NCBI GenBank assembly: GCA_013399115.1
Contig: VXAA01000904.1
Span: forward strand, 885,979 to 949,978
DNA from: Anseranas semipalmata
Lineage: Eukaryota > Chordata > Aves > Anseriformes > Anseranatidae
DNA: 64,000 bases
Reading direction: 5' to 3'
Part shown: in pieces, positions 62,443 through 64,000 of the stretch
How positions within the stretch are numbered: position 1 is the stretch's first letter
Layout: each line of letters opens with the position of its first letter
Program-made: the position numbers and the translations under genes
Notes under the pieces: model-generated
What the model was told of the DNA's origin: nothing
Database searches by the model: none
The model's input: the letters and a program-made list of their open reading frames with translations, nothing else

Positions 62443-62565
62443 CTGAGAGTAGCTGACGAATACGTGAGCTGTTTGGTGCCGTACTTCAACCACTAGCTTT
62501 TCCTCTAGGCTCTTCCTCTTAACCCATAACATGACTGTCAGATTTATGTGGTGTTGTCTACCAGG
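62443..62565 (-). CDS. Candidate coding exon, unrecognised gene on - strand
   Basis: On the - strand, a TGCCCTTTAG acceptor precedes a 123-base open segment ending at CAG|GTAAGC, phase 0 to 0, 41 residues. It reads PGRQHHINLTVMLWVKRKSL, then a stretch with alternating hydrophobic residues ending HVFVSYSQ, as in a beta-rich domain. No family is recognised. The phase fits the next candidate exon downstream (53937-54105). The evidence is splice sites, phase and composition only. Confidence 0.36.
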
Positions 62566-64000
62566 CTAAAGGGCATTTCATGGTGGATAACAAGTCGAGA
62601 GAAAAACTCGAGAGATGCCACTTGCAATCTGAGAGAAGAAATAACAGAGTGACTCACTCTGAGAACAGTGAACTTTCCGAGCCACTACAAGCAGACCTCT
62701 CTCCATTTACCTGGAGGTCCGATGTAGCTGGTCATGGCTACAAAACCTTGACTGTGGAGGGATTCTGACTTGCAGAGGTCCAGGACAAGGAGCTGTGGGG
62801 AAAAGCAAATCAGATGGTGTACTCTTCTCCTGAATTTATGCTACCAAAGGAAAATGTGAAAGAAACATGCAAAACCTCACAGGAGCCCTCTGGTTCCCGA
62901 CAAATGGCTTTGTGCTTTGCACTGGTATTGTTCTGCAAGTCATCTGTTGTATGTGTAAATTGGTCCATACATTATATATGCTACAGAATACAATTTTTAG
63001 ATCCCTTGAAGTTCTGTCTTGTTGAAGGCTTCACCATTCCTTGGGAATTGCTCACAGGCTTGGAATGCACACGGTGCCCTGCGTCTGACTGCGCTACTGC
63101 GTTAGACATAGGGCAGACCTAGGAAAATAATGGGACTATAATGGGACAGCAGATCAGCCAGAATGTGCACAGATTTACAATTGCTCATTCCTGCCTCCTC
63201 TGGAAACAATGGAGGAACAGAAGCAGCTGGTATGCAGAGGAGATGAAGCGTAATGTCTGGCCGGCAGTGCTGACTGCCCGAGCACTTCTGGTGCTGCCAG
63301 TCCTGGGGTGTGCGCTGGGGAGCCCAGGCAAGCCCCGATGGCTGCTTTCAGGGCTGCAGTCTATTCACGTCTGCTTGCCATTTGTTAGCGTTGCCCAGCA
63401 TGGGCAGCTTGTCTCAGTCCACAGCGTGCTGTTCGCCATGCATCGCGGCGCTTCTCCACATGTCAGCTCTTAATGTGGCAGCAAGGATGCTGATATGGTT
63501 GGGCGTTAGAAAGGGATTGACAACCCGGTAAGCCAAGTTTGGCCCTTAGACAGTGCGTTATGAGGGGAAAACAAACAGCATGGAAAGCACCAAAGTGCAG
63601 ACGGACTTAATAAAGAAACATCTTTCTCCAAGTCCTCAGCTGGACTTGCTGGCTTCATTGACTTTACAGTGGAGTTATCCCAGCCTACACCAGCTGAGAA
63701 TACAGCCCACTAGACTACTCACTGCCATGTGAAATTCCTGTGAGTGCTACAGTTTATTTTCTCATTTGTTGGTTCTGCCATCTGGCACAGCCTTCTTATT
63801 TCTTTCTCCATTCACTGTCCTCTGAAAACATCTTTTGTGTTGTCTATAGACATTTCACTTTTTCCTTGCCAAATATTAGCTTTATGACTGAATACTTCCT
63901 TTGATTCCTCTTGAAATATCTTCACAACATTACCTTTTTCCTCATACAACATCCTCAGATTTCTATTATGCAATGTTGTTTTGTGTTTCCAGGTGCAGGA
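62566..64000. other. Unassigned DNA at the right edge
   Basis: No exon or repeat is supported. A 27-base acceptor- and donor-bounded bit on the - strand near 62710-62740 ends in IGPPG. It was checked because COLQ is expected near EAF1, but one such bit is not evidence of a collagen gene. Confidence 0.4.

Noticed and set aside
62710..62740. Short - strand bit ending IGPPG as a COLQ collagen exon
   Set aside because: A single 27-base segment with an ATG and one GPPG; no neighbouring Gly-X-Y exons.
1000..64000. tRNA genes
   Set aside because: The few ttcga-containing sites checked (for example near 8969 and 29319) lack a matching A box and cloverleaf.

Overview
The window looks like nuclear DNA from a bird. 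Genes are sparse and split by introns with GT-AG borders. The 3' half carries CR1-type LINE 3' ends, including one clear copy ending in the ATTCTGTGA-type tail at 45.5-45.7 kb. There is one 818-base assembly gap in a GC-rich patch. No bacterial, phage or CRISPR features were seen, and nearly all open frames of 60-200 codons here are chance frames.

Layout. (1) 1-8.1 kb, + strand: the 3' end of EAF1, a partner of the ELL transcription elongation factors. Two coding exons (3747-3977 and 5999-6045) and a long 3' UTR are present; the earlier exons lie left of the window. (2) 8.1-17 kb: intergenic DNA with a double poly-T block and one strong imperfect hairpin at 12.5 kb. (3) 17-18.4 kb: a GC/CpG-rich island broken by the gap, with a near-perfect GC palindrome at its right edge and a consensus splice donor at 18425. 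This is a likely promoter. (4) 23.1-31 kb, + strand: the last two coding exons (23112-23234 and 29137-29247) of a second gene. It encodes a helical segment followed by an acidic tail. I do not recognise it. (5) 31-64 kb: no known gene recognised. On the - strand there are three good splice-bounded open segments (62443-62565, 53937-54105, 33251-33366). Their reading phases are compatible, so they may be exons of an unrecognised gene running toward gene 2. The rest is CR1 and older repeats, poly-A tracts and unassigned DNA. Composition is GC-richer at about 36-48 kb and AT-richer from about 53 kb.

In mammals EAF1 is followed at once by COLQ on the opposite strand. I saw no COLQ-type exons here, so either the order differs in this lineage or COLQ lies outside the window. 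The most useful leads are the unidentified + gene at 23-29 kb, the candidate - strand gene, and the 12.5 kb hairpin.
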